This document shows positions 12,531 to 24,135 of a stretch of DNA of 64,000 nucleotides, in pieces. The notes under the pieces were generated by a model that did no database searches, was not told the origin of the DNA, and worked only from the letters and a program-made list of their open reading frames with translations. Positions within the stretch are counted from its first letter, which is position 1. Every line of letters starts with the position of its first letter. The position numbers were made by a program, and so were the translations under genes. Location: the NCBI GenBank assembly GCA_014904845.1, contig MU119446.1, forward strand, positions 22,940 to 86,939, in the 5' to 3' direction. This DNA comes from Acephala macrosclerotiorum (lineage: Eukaryota; Ascomycota; Leotiomycetes; Helotiales; Mollisiaceae).

Positions 12531-13254
12531 TGTTGAGGGGTTTTGCTTTTATGTGTCTCTCTGTCCTTCTCGACTTGACTGCGTAATGATTTTCAGGGCT
12601 GTGATTTGATGCGAGTGGATTCCATCAAATATGTGTTCCAGCTCCAGAATGACGTAATCATTTTGATAGCACGTGAAATTTCCCCGGGCTGCAGTTCGTT
12701 GGCCAGGAGCTTCTCGGCTAAATGACCGCTTCCCTTTCAAAGATCGAGCAATTTCATAAACTAGACTTGCATTCGTGCCTTTCAACCGCGATATTTTGGA
12801 GGGGAAAATACATATGTGATGGTTGTAAAGTACGATTACCCAAAACTGGCTTGTGACTGTGGCTTGCATAGCTTGATCACTTCACCGAGTTTAGTGTTTC
12901 TTACTGGGCGCCACACATGCGGAAGTCCTCGTTCGGAATCTTGGACCCAATGAAATGGATGCCGTATTGCTTGAAGTCAGCCATATTATGGAGAGTTCGC
13001 CCGGGTAGTGTGGCTTGCTTGGAAATCAAGGCTCTCCAGAAGGTTGTGACACTGAAAGGCATCGTCGATATCTTCCATAGTTTCGGAGTGAGAATGACGC
13101 GACCCGATCCCCCATTTGATCTCGATAAGTTCCCTACCTCCTAAAAGCCATATCTCGAAACTTCAGCAGCTTCAACATTGGGGGTGATAGTCCGCCATCT
13201 TCTCAGCACGCGCGTCATATATCTCTGGAAGAGTTTGCGAAATCATGTACCTTT
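12531..13254. other. Intergenic, no supported gene
   Basis: Short ORFs on both strands (12549-12869 minus, 12917-13144 plus) show no domain. The right end runs into the reading frame of the BTB pseudogene, which is open from about 13131 but lacks an ATG. Confidence 0.4.
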
Positions 13255-14371
13255 CCATCCGGTGATATTCGGATCAGTGTCAAGTTAAGGGATGGGACCC
13301 AAATTGAGGGGGAAATATCTCCACATACCATGGATATCACAAGCCCCTTATGGAAGAACTTTGTTTACCCTCCGTGGAACGCTGCTGAGTCTGGGCCTGT
13401 CGCGGAGCTGGACTTCACCGAAGACGATCCAAATGCATTGCTGTTACTTTTACAGATCATTCATTTCGAATTCGCCCCAGTGAAGGAACAAAACCAGGCA
13501 CAGATGAGCTTTATCAACTTGCCATCTTATGCGACAAGTATGACTGTGTGCACCTGATGGGTCCTTGGTTGGACAGTTGGCTTGAGAAAGCTGAATCAAT
13601 CGATATCGTGAGCTACCGCGTGAACAGTCCGTTGCGGAGACTTCGCGGCGGCGATAACAAAAGCGCCTGTAAAGAGGCGGACAGCGAGAAACAGCTTTTC
13701 ATTGCTTGAGCGTTCAGTAAACAACAAATCTTCGAGTAGACGACAGAGAACAAGTTACTTAGAGCGTCCACGAGCAAGGAGGGCCAGCTACTTACCTTCC
13801 AAAAAGGGCTTCTCCCTGAAGCAATGCCTCCCGAAAGTGTTGGTAGGGCTATTATCATATCGTTCCCCCCATCCTTGTTAATCGAAACTATCAGAGCAAA
13901 TTTCATCTCTCCGTCTTGTTGCCCTGGAGAAACCTCTCGACATCCTATATCGCCTCATCCGTGAATCCCCAACTAGCAAAGAGATGCATTGCTCACGTGG
14001 CGAGAGCGAAGACAGAAACAGGAAGGCATGCGATGCGATTATCTACGGGTCTCTCGCCTGCGGCCTTGAGCTGGTGGACCCTCAAAGCACAATTGACTTG
14101 AAAGACATCAAGTTCAGCATCAACCAGGTGTCATCAAAGATAGAGAGCTTGGAAATCTACTGTCTCAACTCTTTCCACGAATTGTGTTCTTTCAGGATTA
14201 TGTTCTGAAAGCGATTTCGATGTTGAAGTTGATTCTGTGCTGTCCAATTTGGGCAATCCTGTACTCGGCTCACACCGTCGGCACATGGAAGAGCAGCGAA
14301 AGAAGCTGACAGGTCGTGTCACAAAAGAGGTCGCATTCGAAGCGAAGAGACTTCGAATCGAAGGGGAATAA
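13255..14371 (+). pseudogene. Fungal BTB/POZ-domain-like protein, decayed
   Basis: Pieces in three frames match in order the fungal BTB-like family: a D-I-R-I-S-V-K-L start (13264 on), W-K-N-F, then L-D-F-T-E-D-D-P-N-A-L (about 13408-13440). Next come L-Y-Q-L-A-I-L-C-D-K-Y-D, after a frameshift near 13495, and an F-I-A-x-A-F segment. The middle part reads L-L-P-E-A-M-P-P-E-S-V, then Y-G-S-L-A-C-G-L-E-L-V and a C-terminal V-L-G-S-H-R-R-H-M. A proper intron remains at 13843-13894 (GTAGGG...CTATCAG) and restores frame across the middle. Lesions: the frameshift near 13495, TGA at 13707-13709 (probably TGG), TAG at 13737-13739 (probably CAG), and a second frameshift near 14190-14220. No upstream ATG exists. 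The last readable stop is 14369-14371. In this family BTB domains mediate protein-protein contact, often with cullin-3. Its 3' end converges on the lectin gene. Confidence 0.8.
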
Positions 14372-14442
14372 TGCTCTTGTAAAATTTATCTTTCAGGGGA
14401 ATAGGCAAGCAATAAGGATGCAAGCTTGGGTGGTTCCTAGAG

Positions 14443-15323
14443 TCAGTCATCCTCTTCAACCACAGCTTCAACATCAACTTCCTCTTCAACCTCCACATCT
14501 TCTTCAACCTCCACGTCTTCTTCAACTTCCACGTCTTCTTCAATTTCTACGTCTTCTTCAACCTCCACATCTTCTTCAACCTCTACGTCTTCTTCAACCT
14601 CCACGTCTTCTTCAACCTCCACGTCTTCTTCAACCTCCACGTCTTCTTCAACCTCCACGTCTTCTTCAACTTCTACATCCTCCTCTGCGTCAACTTCCTC
14701 AGCGTCAATATCCACAATGGTCAATTCTTGGATCTCCACCTCATCACCCTCATTAACCTGCACTTCATCCCCAGCATTGACAATGTCGACCTCATATACA
14801 ACAGAGTCAAAGTCAATTGTTTCGATGACATCGTAGGTGATAATCTCAGAATAGCCAGCTAAGTCTCTCATAAGCTTTTATTTCGCTTTAGATTTGGTAG
14901 GCACTTACCGCCTCCAACATTACTCGCAAAGCCACCATCAGCCTCCTCCAAAAACCACACAGAGAGATCACTGATTACATTCCCAGACAGACTCCCGGTC
15001 AAGCCAAAAAGATAACCAGAGAATACATCAACTTCAACTTGCGCCATATCTTCAGTCTCGGTGCCGAAGTCGAAAGTCTGACCAGCAGAAGTAGTGAACC
15101 AAACACGTCCAACAGCGCTCTCGTTCTGGAAGATATTGAAGGCGGTGATGGTCTCGTTATTGCCGAATCCGAGGGTCTGTTGATCAGGAGTGAGAGTGCC
15201 GACTTGATCGGAGGAGCCATCCGTGGAGACGAGTTTGGCCCCGCAGATGTTGCCATTTTGTCGACAGATGGTGATGCTGCGGATCATGGAGCCATTGGTG
15301 GCTGTGAGTTGAAAGGATGACAT
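14443..15323 (-). CDS. Jacalin-like lectin with acidic hexapeptide-repeat tail
   Basis: Two exons on the minus strand, 15323-14909 and 14864-14443. They are joined by a 44-bp intron (14865-14908, GTAAGT...GAGAG, phase 1) and give 278 residues. Start: the ATG at 15321-15323 opens directly on the first lectin strand; an in-frame ATG at 15470 would add an unlikely 49-residue leader. Exon 1 has a jacalin-like beta-prism pattern of repeated strands: I-R-S-I-T-I, I-C-G-A-K-L-V-S-T-D-G, I-T-A-F-N-I-F, V-G-R-V-W-F-T-T and G-x-L-F-G-L-T-G. Such lectins bind mannose or galactose-type glycans. Exon 2 begins with about 60 mixed residues, then eleven E-E-D-V-E-V units, ending in acidic residues. No signal peptide is evident, so it is probably cytosolic. 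The lectin call rests on fold pattern, not on a diagnostic residue. Confidence 0.65.
14488..14685. repeat. 18-bp coding minisatellite, about 11 units
   Basis: Near-identical 18-base units (plus-strand form CTTCTTCAACCTCCACGT) are arranged head to tail. They encode E-E-D-V-E-V on the minus strand. Because the unit is a multiple of three, copy-number change would lengthen or shorten the lectin tail without breaking frame. Confidence 0.9.
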
Positions 15324-16125
15324 CGTGAGAGAGAATAGCAAAGCTGACTTCGCACTGGGAGAAGAATCAAGAGGGTGTTGAGCTGAAAGAGAAATTCGAG
15401 GAGAGAAAGCTGGACCTTTATACCTGAACAGAGCATCGTTGTTGAAGCCACGAGCACTGTTGGGCCACAACAGAGCCTCGTGCCTTTCGTATCAAGGGTG
15501 CGGTGGTGGTGACATTAAGGAAGCATATTGCGATACTTCAAAAGAATCTAAGAAGGCCAAGCAATGAATGTGTTTCCATTCAACGGTGAATATCTCCTTT
15601 TGGTGTTGTATCCTGGGAGCTGAAGCTTTCACGCCGCAGCCCTACGCCCTACAGATGGCGCACGTTTGCTAATAGCCCTATAAACTCCAGGGACTGAGCA
15701 CCTCAGAGGGGGCAACAGCGCATTAAACCCTGAAAATTACAGGGGTCTGAACACCGTGGTCGGCGACCTCTGAGGTTCTGCGGTGATAAAATGCGAAATA
15801 AGAGGGAGACAAACAACCAGTAGGAACAGCGCAGTATATTGAAATGTCACTCCTCCGAACGCTTGCGTCGGCGCATAGCCTCAATCGGAAGAGGTCTTGA
15901 AAGAACAAGATGGGCCCATTTCTACTCGGTGTCAAGGAGTATCGACATACTTCCCTCTCAGACTCGGTGTTGTATTCCAAGAAGGCTAGACCGAACATTC
16001 AAACTAACGTCACTGAATATTGAATTTTATGATATCTATGGAGTTAATATTACGAGGGTAGAAAATAGGGTTGTCCTCAATGGCCGAGAAGCTGCAAGAT
16101 GCCCCTCTCTACAAATTTTCTGAAT
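15324..16125. other. Intergenic between divergent-side lectin promoter and HET 3' end
   Basis: The right part is the 3' flank of the HET gene. The left part should hold the lectin promoter, but no convincing TATA or operator is visible. Two small ORFs (15723-15998 minus, 15839-16123 plus) overlap each other and match nothing I recognise. Confidence 0.4.
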
Positions 16126-18360
16126 CTATACAATGGCGAATTCTCGGACAACGAAACCCTGCTTCAAGACCTCACCATCCATGATCCCTTGAACATATGC
16201 ATCGCATACCAGAACATATTGATCATCAGTATTTTTTCTCAACACCAAGGGCATGCTGGCTCCTGTCAAGACACACACAGGATCGCCAACCTTCACTTCT
16301 TCCGTCCCTGCGATGCCAATTAAACCATCCTCCGTAACGAACGTTCGTCTTCCATGGCAAAGCTCGTTCATTGATCGCAGATACCAATAAGCGCAATCCC
16401 CATCCTCCTGTGTCCAGCGGTTCACGAGTTTGGCCTTTATCAAGTGCTCGAAACCTTCTTTGCTACGATGCGTAGCACGTCCGATGACCGGTCCAGCTTT
16501 GGTCGAGAGGGGCGATATTTCTATGTCAGCGATAGGAACGCGCCATAAAGCCTGGGAAAGATAATCTTGGTCTCGATTCTCGCATTCTTTCCACTTGCCC
16601 CTCAGTTTATCAACAAATGTGATGAAATCAAGTCTTGCTCGCTCGTCTACTTCATCGTGCATCTCCCAGTCAGGTCCAAGCCTGCGAATAGTGTCCACGC
16701 AGATACCCGAAATTTTCAGTTCTGAAGCATCCGTGAACTTGCAGACACTGCTCTCCTTTCCACTTGCAGAAAAGAAGGAGGTCATTGGCCCTGAAGTCAA
16801 CTTGGACGAGACGGAATCCGCTGCGTGGTGGGGTCTCTCAGACCAATCCACTGTCCAGGATGGAAGGCCTCGCATTTTACCTTTCGAACGGTACCCGGCG
16901 TAGCGAAGAATGTCAATCTTTCCGCTCATGAGTGCTGCCTTGGTTACCTCTATGTATAGATCCGTGCACCTCTTTGCATAGTCTGGCATGATACTATCCG
17001 CCGAATCCTTTGTTGCAAGACTCAAGAACCCGTAGATATAATCACGAGGATTCGATGCCCTTAGTCTCTGGCCTCGACCTCGCTTCGAATTGAAGAGGAG
17101 ATCGAACAAAGGAGTGCGGTCTTCTGGCTTACGATCTTTCAACAGGCTCTCGGGTATAACGTAAGTCATCGCTAGCAGATCCCAATGGCTTGCGCTGTCC
17201 GTCGAAGTTTTGCGGTGTGGAGAGTCCACGGTAGCGAAAGATAGACACGCTTGCAGTGCGGGTGCTAGATGTTTCTCGTCGATATCGGACCAACCGCAGA
17301 CAAAAATGATATCTTTAGCTAACATTAATTCTTGCTGAATCCATACTCTATTCCAATAGTCCCTTCGTAAGAGGTTTGTGATTGCGGGAACGGGAATGCT
17401 GTGATCGTCAGATGAGCCGGCTGTGAGCATATTAAGAAAAGTAGCCATGCCTCCAAAGGAAGTCTCAACTCGGTCTTGGTATGGAGCAGAGGGTTGAGGC
17501 ATGAATTTCTTCGATCGTTTACCGAGGCCTCGAAGCTTTTCAATGGCAAGATCGCTGTCGGCACTCTGAGGACCAAGCCAAGCTATAACCACTGCAGCTT
17601 GACTATAGATTTCTCCCATCTGCTCCACCTGCTTCCCCTTTTCAATGTTGTCCATCTGATTAATACATATGGAGTCAATCCAGAGAACCAGTCCTTCCCT
17701 CTCATGTCGCAGATGCAGAAGGCACATCTCCAGATTCTCGGTAATATGAATTCGCCGTCCATCAACCGAGATAAACTTGGTTCTCTCCGGACTTCCCCAT
17801 GCATAGGAAAGAGCGGCATATTTGGGCTTGTCGCTGAGCGAAACGTGGTATACCGTGCAATGTAACTCGACACCAGCTGACTGTGAGTACGGTAACAGTG
17901 TAATAAGTCTAATTTGGCCGCCGACTTCGGGCAGTGGACAGTATGTGAACTCCTCTTTAGTCTGTTTCCAATTTGATGTTCCTTCTTCCGAATGCTCTTC
18001 CGTAAGAGGAACATCGGTCTGAAGCCAAGTCGCCTTCTCCCCTTCTAAGTACTCTTCGACCGTAAGAAGAACATGCGACTGCAACAGAGTCGGCTTCTCG
18101 TCTTCTGAGCTCTCATCGACAGAGAAAACATCCGACTCTAGCCAAGTGGGCGTCTCCTCTTCTGAGTCCTCGTTCAAAAGAGGCATTCTAGATACAGTTG
18201 ATTGATATGCCGAGTTGGTGGATCTGTAACTGCGGCGTCCGTTGCAGCTTTCGAGAGAAGGACTAGTCGGAATAGTGGGGCGAAAATTACTGAGCTCGCT
18301 AACTAACATGATGTTGATCGCGTGGGACATGATGAGTTTCGTGGAGACTCGATAATGCAA
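16126..18360 (-). CDS. HET-domain (heterokaryon incompatibility-type) protein
   Basis: A 744-residue single-exon protein. The HET domain occupies about residues 178-340. It shows the classic three blocks: Y-A-A-L-S-Y-A-W-G (181-189), then L-W-I-D-S-I-C-I-N-Q, then M-G-E-I-Y-S-Q-A followed by V-I-A-W-L-G. HET domains trigger cell death after fusion of unlike hyphae and in NLR-type immunity of filamentous ascomycetes; the role here is inferred from the family. The C-terminal third has the usual R-T-F-V-T-E-D-G-L-I-G and D-P-V-C-V-L-x-G elements. The N terminus (about 65-133) contains three to four imperfect copies of a roughly 20-residue unit (acidic run, then T-x-L-x-S/T-D/H-V). Translation may start at M1 (18360) or M59 (18186), just before those repeats. 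The frame is intact although the next gene upstream is decayed. Confidence 0.92.
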   Translation of the reverse strand: MHYRVSTKLIMSHAINIMLVSELSNFRPTIPTSPSLESCNGRRSYRSTNSAYQSTVSRMPLLNEDSEEETPTWLESDVFSVDESSEDEKPTLLQSHVLLTVEEYLEGEKATWLQTDVPLTEEHSEEGTSNWKQTKEEFTYCPLPEVGGQIRLITLLPYSQSAGVELHCTVYHVSLSDKPKYAALSYAWGSPERTKFISVDGRRIHITENLEMCLLHLRHEREGLVLWIDSICINQMDNIEKGKQVEQMGEIYSQAAVVIAWLGPQSADSDLAIEKLRGLGKRSKKFMPQPSAPYQDRVETSFGGMATFLNMLTAGSSDDHSIPVPAITNLLRRDYWNRVWIQQELMLAKDIIFVCGWSDIDEKHLAPALQACLSFATVDSPHRKTSTDSASHWDLLAMTYVIPESLLKDRKPEDRTPLFDLLFNSKRGRGQRLRASNPRDYIYGFLSLATKDSADSIMPDYAKRCTDLYIEVTKAALMSGKIDILRYAGYRSKGKMRGLPSWTVDWSERPHHAADSVSSKLTSGPMTSFFSASGKESSVCKFTDASELKISGICVDTIRRLGPDWEMHDEVDERARLDFITFVDKLRGKWKECENRDQDYLSQALWRVPIADIEISPLSTKAGPVIGRATHRSKEGFEHLIKAKLVNRWTQEDGDCAYWYLRSMNELCHGRRTFVTEDGLIGIAGTEEVKVGDPVCVLTGASMPLVLRKNTDDQYVLVCDAYVQGIMDGEVLKQGFVVREFAIV

Positions 18361-18855
18361 GTGATACTGGGAAAAGGATAGATGAACGGGAGCTGGTTTG
18401 GCGACTATGGTAGAAATGTTCTTAGGAAGTTGTCATCCTTTGTAGCAGATTGGGATCAGCAGACTTTGCAATTATTAAGAAAGAAAAGCTACTTTAATCG
18501 CGCTGTTTGAAAATCAGTGGGAATCTGCCAGCCACAAAGCCCGTGGTTCTTAATAAGCAGCCTGCTATCAGCCACGAGACACGTCACAGTCAAGTCGCTT
18601 AAGCGTCCATACATACCTTGTGATGCAGAGCCAGGGCTTTGGGTATCGGGGGTATGAATTGGCTCTGTGTGACCCAAAGCTGTAAAGTGGCTTGTACTAC
18701 ATCCAACCATAATAGCCAATAGGATATGGCCGCTAACCAACTTAAAAAGACTCTCAGGTATATTCAAGGAAGTGCACCAATCGCAATCTATGTTACTTCC
18801 AAACGTTTCTCTCACTCTGGGGTTCTCACCTTACCCACCTAGGGTACCTTTATAA
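18361..18855. other. HET upstream region, no gene
   Basis: About 500 bp between the HET start and the 3' end of the decayed helical-protein gene; both lie on the minus strand. I see no supported ORF or regulatory motif. Confidence 0.4.
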
Positions 18856-21800
18856 TCATCGCACTCTCTCGTATGACTTCACTTCATCCTCACTTGACAA
18901 CAGTTCTCTCCATTTCTTATCTCTGAAAGCATGCGATCTTTTCAGCCCCATCCCTTTCTCCCTCACCCACGCATATTCACTCCTCAACCAACCCTCTACA
19001 ACCTCTCTCGCCTCTGCAACAGTTTTCTCATTCTTCGGCACACCCGCAACCCGGAACAATTTCTCAGCCAAATCGATACACAGCACCTCGGTACGACCTG
19101 TACGAAGCTCAAGCAATCCAAGAACACAAGTAACATCTGCGATGTAACAAGGTAGCATCTCCTCTGCTGCCTTTCGAATGAGGGGCAATCTCTCGGTGTA
19201 CAGCTCGTGGCTTTCGCTGATCTCTACGACGAATTCTTTAATCGCGTTTGCCATGCCAAAATTTCCTGCGCCTCCTGCTCCTCTTGCTCTTTGACTTGGG
19301 AATTCGGGTATGGAGGAAGCTTATTATGGAAAGTTGGATAAGGTTGAAGCCAGAGCCGGTCCTGGAACGTTGATGGCAATATTACCGGCATTTTATGTTG
19401 GTTTCGCTGCCATTCTGGAGTTCGGAGAGAGTCGATATAGGCACTCACACGTTCGAGGAAAGCTCGGCCAGGACCCGGAAAGTTCCATCTCTTTTCATCC
19501 TTGCCCCACGGGCGTTTGAAAGCTTTCATCAGATCACCGAATGCGTAAGAGTGCGGATATTTCTGAAGTAGTACTTGTGCGTGTTTGAAGAGATAGTCCT
19601 CGATTTCGTTGCGTTGAATACTACCCTGAACTTTGGCTTCGGAATCATCTTCCTTCCAGTCCAGAATCTTATAGACGAGCCGCTGGAGATAGGTAAGACT
19701 AGAAGGATATTTGAAGTCTTGGTGTGTAGTTCGCCTCTTTTCCTGATAAATGAAGGGGTGTCCTTTCAAGTGTTTGAGACTCTGAAAGCATCCATAGAGA
19801 TGGATGAAGTGGTTACAAGGAGGTTCCTTTATCGCTTTCTGGTCCAAAGATCGAAGAAACTCCCTCATTTGTTCAGGTGGGTCGAGGCTTATGAACAGGT
19901 AATTTTGGAAGAGTCTGAATAAGGAAGAGCCAAGTTTATCGCCGATGGCATCCTCCAAGATACTCGGATCTACAGGCAGCATTGGTGCTTTGAATTCATT
20001 GAGGGAGATTTTGTGTTTGCCTGCGAAGATCCTCATCCAGCGTGTATTCGAAGTGATGGATTCCTCGATACTCGGCAAGAGGAGTTGTGCTCTGATCTCA
20101 TTTTGCCACTTTTCGTGGATTCGGCTATCAAGCATTACTGTCTGGATCATGCCCATAATAGGACTCGATTGACCTATCTCTATTGGTGTCTTTGTTGCCT
20201 CGGCATCTTTACAGTCCTCTTCTGATATCTGCCAACGTTTGTTAGGAGGACCGGCGATAGGGATAATATTTTCCAAGGCTGAGATGACGATTTGTCCTCA
20301 AGCAACATCACGGTGCCCGACTAACATGCTGAAAAGGTTCTCGGCCACAGCAATGCGGACATCGATGTGCTTGGAAGCTCGAAGCAGATGGGAGAGGGTC
20401 TCTGCTGCGAAGCTCTGTGGCACGAAACCGGAGTCTCCCAGAAGCTCAATGAACAGCTTCATTGTCGTTATTTTCACATGCGGTTGTGAAGCTTGAGTAT
20501 CAGCGAGATCAAGAGCCTTGGGCTTTGCTGATCTTGCGTTCTCTTCCATCTTCTTCTGAATTGCTATTGCGAAAGTCTACATAAGATCACGTACGTGTCC
20601 AGCAGATACTCGACCCAAGAACTTCTTGTTCAGAAGCTGACGATGCCACGAGCTGGCATCTGGACGATTGATGATAGTCTTGAGTACCATCTCACCTGCT
20701 GGCTGAGGGAGGTCACACTGCGCGATTATGACGAGAAGTTTGAAAGCCAAGTTCCCCATGCTTGCGAGTTCGGTAGAAGTTAATAGCTCTTTTACAACTA
20801 CCTCAAATACGGCCGTCGCCAGCCTAAAGAGCAACGTTGACGGAACTGCATGGGTGTTCTATCTTCTGAGAGCATGTAGCGCCTGTTTAACGTTAATATC
20901 CGTCCGCTGGAGGAATTCGTCGGCGAGGTATAGTGACGGGTACTGGGGTTTGTCGAGGTCTGGGAATGGCATCCTTAAAATACTTTGAGGACCTTTAATC
21001 TTGCTGTCGATGTATAGCAATGCTGAGGCGATGGCACCTTCTTTAGCAACCGGGTCCCTTTTCTCATCTACCAAGAGGTTCTCATACCCCCATCGAAATG
21101 TGGAGGATAGTGATGCGTATAAACCGTTGGGCCCATGCGCCCTCCATTGCTCAAAGTCCAGCCAAGGTAGGTGGAATTAAGAGATCTTGGTAGAACAGGA
21201 GCTGGAGGGACGAAGTTGTCCAAAGGATCCCATTCCATTGTTTCTGCAGACTCGGTGTCAAGAGGAAGCAGAGGACGAGGGTACTTGACGCCTTTCTGGT
21301 CCGTGAAGAGACCTACAATCTCAAATCCCGCTGATCGAAACGTAACTTACCAAAATCTATTTACTTCTATTTGCGTCATTCTAGTGCTTAAATTCTCGAT
21401 TGCATAGCTCCAAGCACGCGTTTTGCGTGCATCACGCGCTTCAAGTAATGTTCCTAGTTTAATGTAGATTTCCAGAGCAAGAACGTAGCTTTCCACAAAA
21501 GGCCAATGTAAGATTTGCCGAGGTCCTCTTCCAGAATAGGGTCGAGGATATTGAGGTCTGGAAAGACTACCGACTCGGCTCGAGAGTGAAGGAAGGGCAT
21601 AATCGCAGCTTCACACTCTTCATCGACCATAAGCCACCTAGCATCAGTTTGAGTGTGGATCCATGAGGCAGCGAGAGGTGAAGGTTCCAGACTTCAGGGG
21701 TTGAGGAAAGGCGAAGTTCCTTCGTGATCGCATCCCGAATCTGAGCGAAATCGTCGACGAATCGTGAAAATGCCTCTTTCGCACCAATGTCTTTGACAAG

Positions 21801-24081
21801 TGGTAGGTTCAACGGTGGTCGTGACCAGACTCGGAGAAGCTTCTCAAACCCTGGTCAGACGCTCATTCTCTCAAGCTGAGACGCGAGCGCAAGAGTATCT
21901 TTCCACATCACTTCATAAACATCGTCGCTAGAGAGTTCGAGTTCTTGTTGAGGTTGCTCTACTTGAATGCATCGTGGCTTGACAATGTCGGAGATGAGCG
22001 TGACGGTAGCGGTCCGGTCTTGAGCGAAAAAGGAAGGTTCCTTCAATGCTAGACAAGCAGTCTCTACAAGTTCTAGGATGACTTTGTTTGCTTCTCTGAT
22101 TTTGGCAGCTATAGCTGCGCGACCGAATTTGTGAATCTCATCCGGCGCCTCGGATAGGCTGACAGCAGAGCAATAGAGTCTGAGGATTTGAGGATATAAC
22201 TTGAGAATATTCTTTTGACAATGAGCTATAGCGAAATGTCAGAATGTCGGGAAGCATTCATTATGATCTATACTGACGTAGTCTTTCATGAAACGCTTGG
22301 CTGCCCAATTCAGTGTTACCATAGATCTCTATAGATCCGGTTGCGATAGAACATTGCAAAGCGGTCTCAGCAAAGGAAGCTCTTTGGTTTTTGCCACTTT
22401 CGATTGTAGCTAATCTCTTGTACTTCTCAAGATATGCTGGGACTTTCATCAGCAAAAGACGAGATAGGGTCAGGCTCCGATCGCACTTTTAGGATCCTTC
22501 GCATCTAGATCTTTGGTTTCTCCCAGAAAATTTGCTAGATCTCCACGAGTTGGCTTGGCTACGGAACTGGGTCAGCATGTCAGGCGGGACATAGATGAGG
22601 CTATCTTACATTGCGAACCACGAATTCTCTGTAGTAAGTGCAGTGCTTCGTCAACAGATATGACACGCAATATGTGAGCTTGGACCTTGCCTAAAGCCCT
22701 CAAGTCTTCATCTAGGGTTAGATCCACAGGCTCTGTGCCGTGGTACTTGAGTACCAGATAAAGAATTCGCAAGCGGTTCGAAGGTTGCACCCATGTAGGG
22801 ATGCACTTGATATTCAGCCAACGATTGTCTATCCCACGGCCTGGTCTGTACGGCATTTTTTACAGAATTGATTTGAGACAATTATTGAAGAACGGCCTTT
22901 CCTCAGGTGCAAAGTCCCAAGCTTGTATGAGATAGCACAGAAAGCTGTGCAATTCGAAATTGAGCTGATATATGTACTCAGGACGAGAGTCCAAGAACTT
23001 GCAGCAGCAGTCAAAGACTAGCTCCAGGTTTTGAGGGCCAATGCGAACGCGCCGACGACAAGCTGTCCTGGCCAATGACACTATGACAATTTTCAGAAAC
23101 GAGAGCTGTTCGTCTATTTTGATATCCCTTTGAATAGTCAATCCTGTGACCAAATTCAATGAGAACGTCATGAGGTCTGTGATGCCGGGAATAGAACTTT
23201 CGACGAGTGGGATGCTGATGATGAGTGGCTCCAAAGGCTGTATCAATTTGCGCTGACCTTGAGTCATAGCCTCCCTCCATTCTCGTGGTAGCTGCTTGAA
23301 TTGAGGAGGGGACTGAACGTTGCCAATGATCTTTGGGTTGTGAAGTGAAGACTTGGTTGCATCGTGAATGATAGAGTCGACGAAGTTAGAATCGCAAGCA
23401 AAGAGGAGACGAGCGAACAGAGAGTGTCCTGACTCATCAACAAATCTCCTCTTGTCGACGGTCTTCGTCCGAGTTTCAGGAAAGAGAGATGGTAGTAGGC
23501 CTTGCAGCAACTCTGAGAAATGCCTACCCCTCTCTTCAACGTCTGGGTGCTTGTAACGCTTGCGTCGAGCCACACGATTCAGGAAAGTCTTCACGTGAGT
23601 AACGGAGAACCGTGCGAGCATTGAGAGTAGAGCAAATGTTCCTCCCACCCCATCTCAGAAGGTCTTCCATTGCTTGGTACGAAGTGCAATCGCTAGACGA
23701 TTGATTGCGTGGGACCTGATGTAGATTGAGAAGTCTTGGCTAATGGCTATCGAGAGAGCTCTCGGCGAATTTGAAGTATACACCTAGATTGTAAAGACTG
23801 CCGGAGAGATTGCCTCGCGCTCAGTCAACGCAAGAAGATGTGTAGTGACTTCTGTCTCGGAGTTGGGGTATTCTCTTAGAAGTGAGTTGAAGTAGGCGGC
23901 CAATTCTGGCGGGGTAGAACGCCGAAGCACATTATTGTCGAACAGGATCGCCATCGTCGTACATGTGTCTGCGCCGGCTTGTGATGTTTGAGAAGCTTCC
24001 GATGTGAATAGGAGCAATTGATCTTATCGTGATTTCTGATGAGAGAGCTTTGTTTGAGGCTATGCCTTTGAGTCTTGACAT
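18856..24081 (-). pseudogene. Large helical-repeat (ARM/HEAT-type pattern) protein, decayed
   Basis: More than 1,500 codons on the minus strand can be read as one gene broken by in-frame stops: TAG 23784-23786, TGA 23655-23657, TAA 22860-22862, TGA 21855-21857, TAG 20859-20861, TAG 20577-20579 and TGA 20298-20300. On both sides of each stop the frame continues with similar composition. All seven stops can be explained as CAA, CAG or CGA with one C-to-T change. Probable introns survive, for example near 22550-22610 (GTAAGA...CGTAG) and 21320-21360 (GTAAGT...TTGTAG). Frame changes near 24030, 22480, 21560, 21170 and 19240 look like indels, though some may be missed introns. The protein is made of amphipathic helices with ARM/HEAT-like spacing (for example K-L-F-I-E-L-L-G then L-S-H-L-L-R-A-S). 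I recognise no catalytic domain. The 5' start is uncertain. Confidence 0.7.
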
Positions 24082-24135
24082 GGTCGCATATGACTTCAGG
24101 CTATCGACAGGGGCTGCTGCGCCGTTGCAGCGCAT

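Noticed and set aside
14316..14756. Plus-strand ORF rich in Leu/Pro/Gln across the minisatellite
   Set aside because: It is the antisense reading of the 18-bp repeat; the minus frame joins the lectin exon by a proper intron.
19575..19922. Plus-strand 115-codon ORF inside the helical-protein pseudogene
   Set aside because: The minus strand carries the continuous gene; the plus frame is a shadow with no motif.
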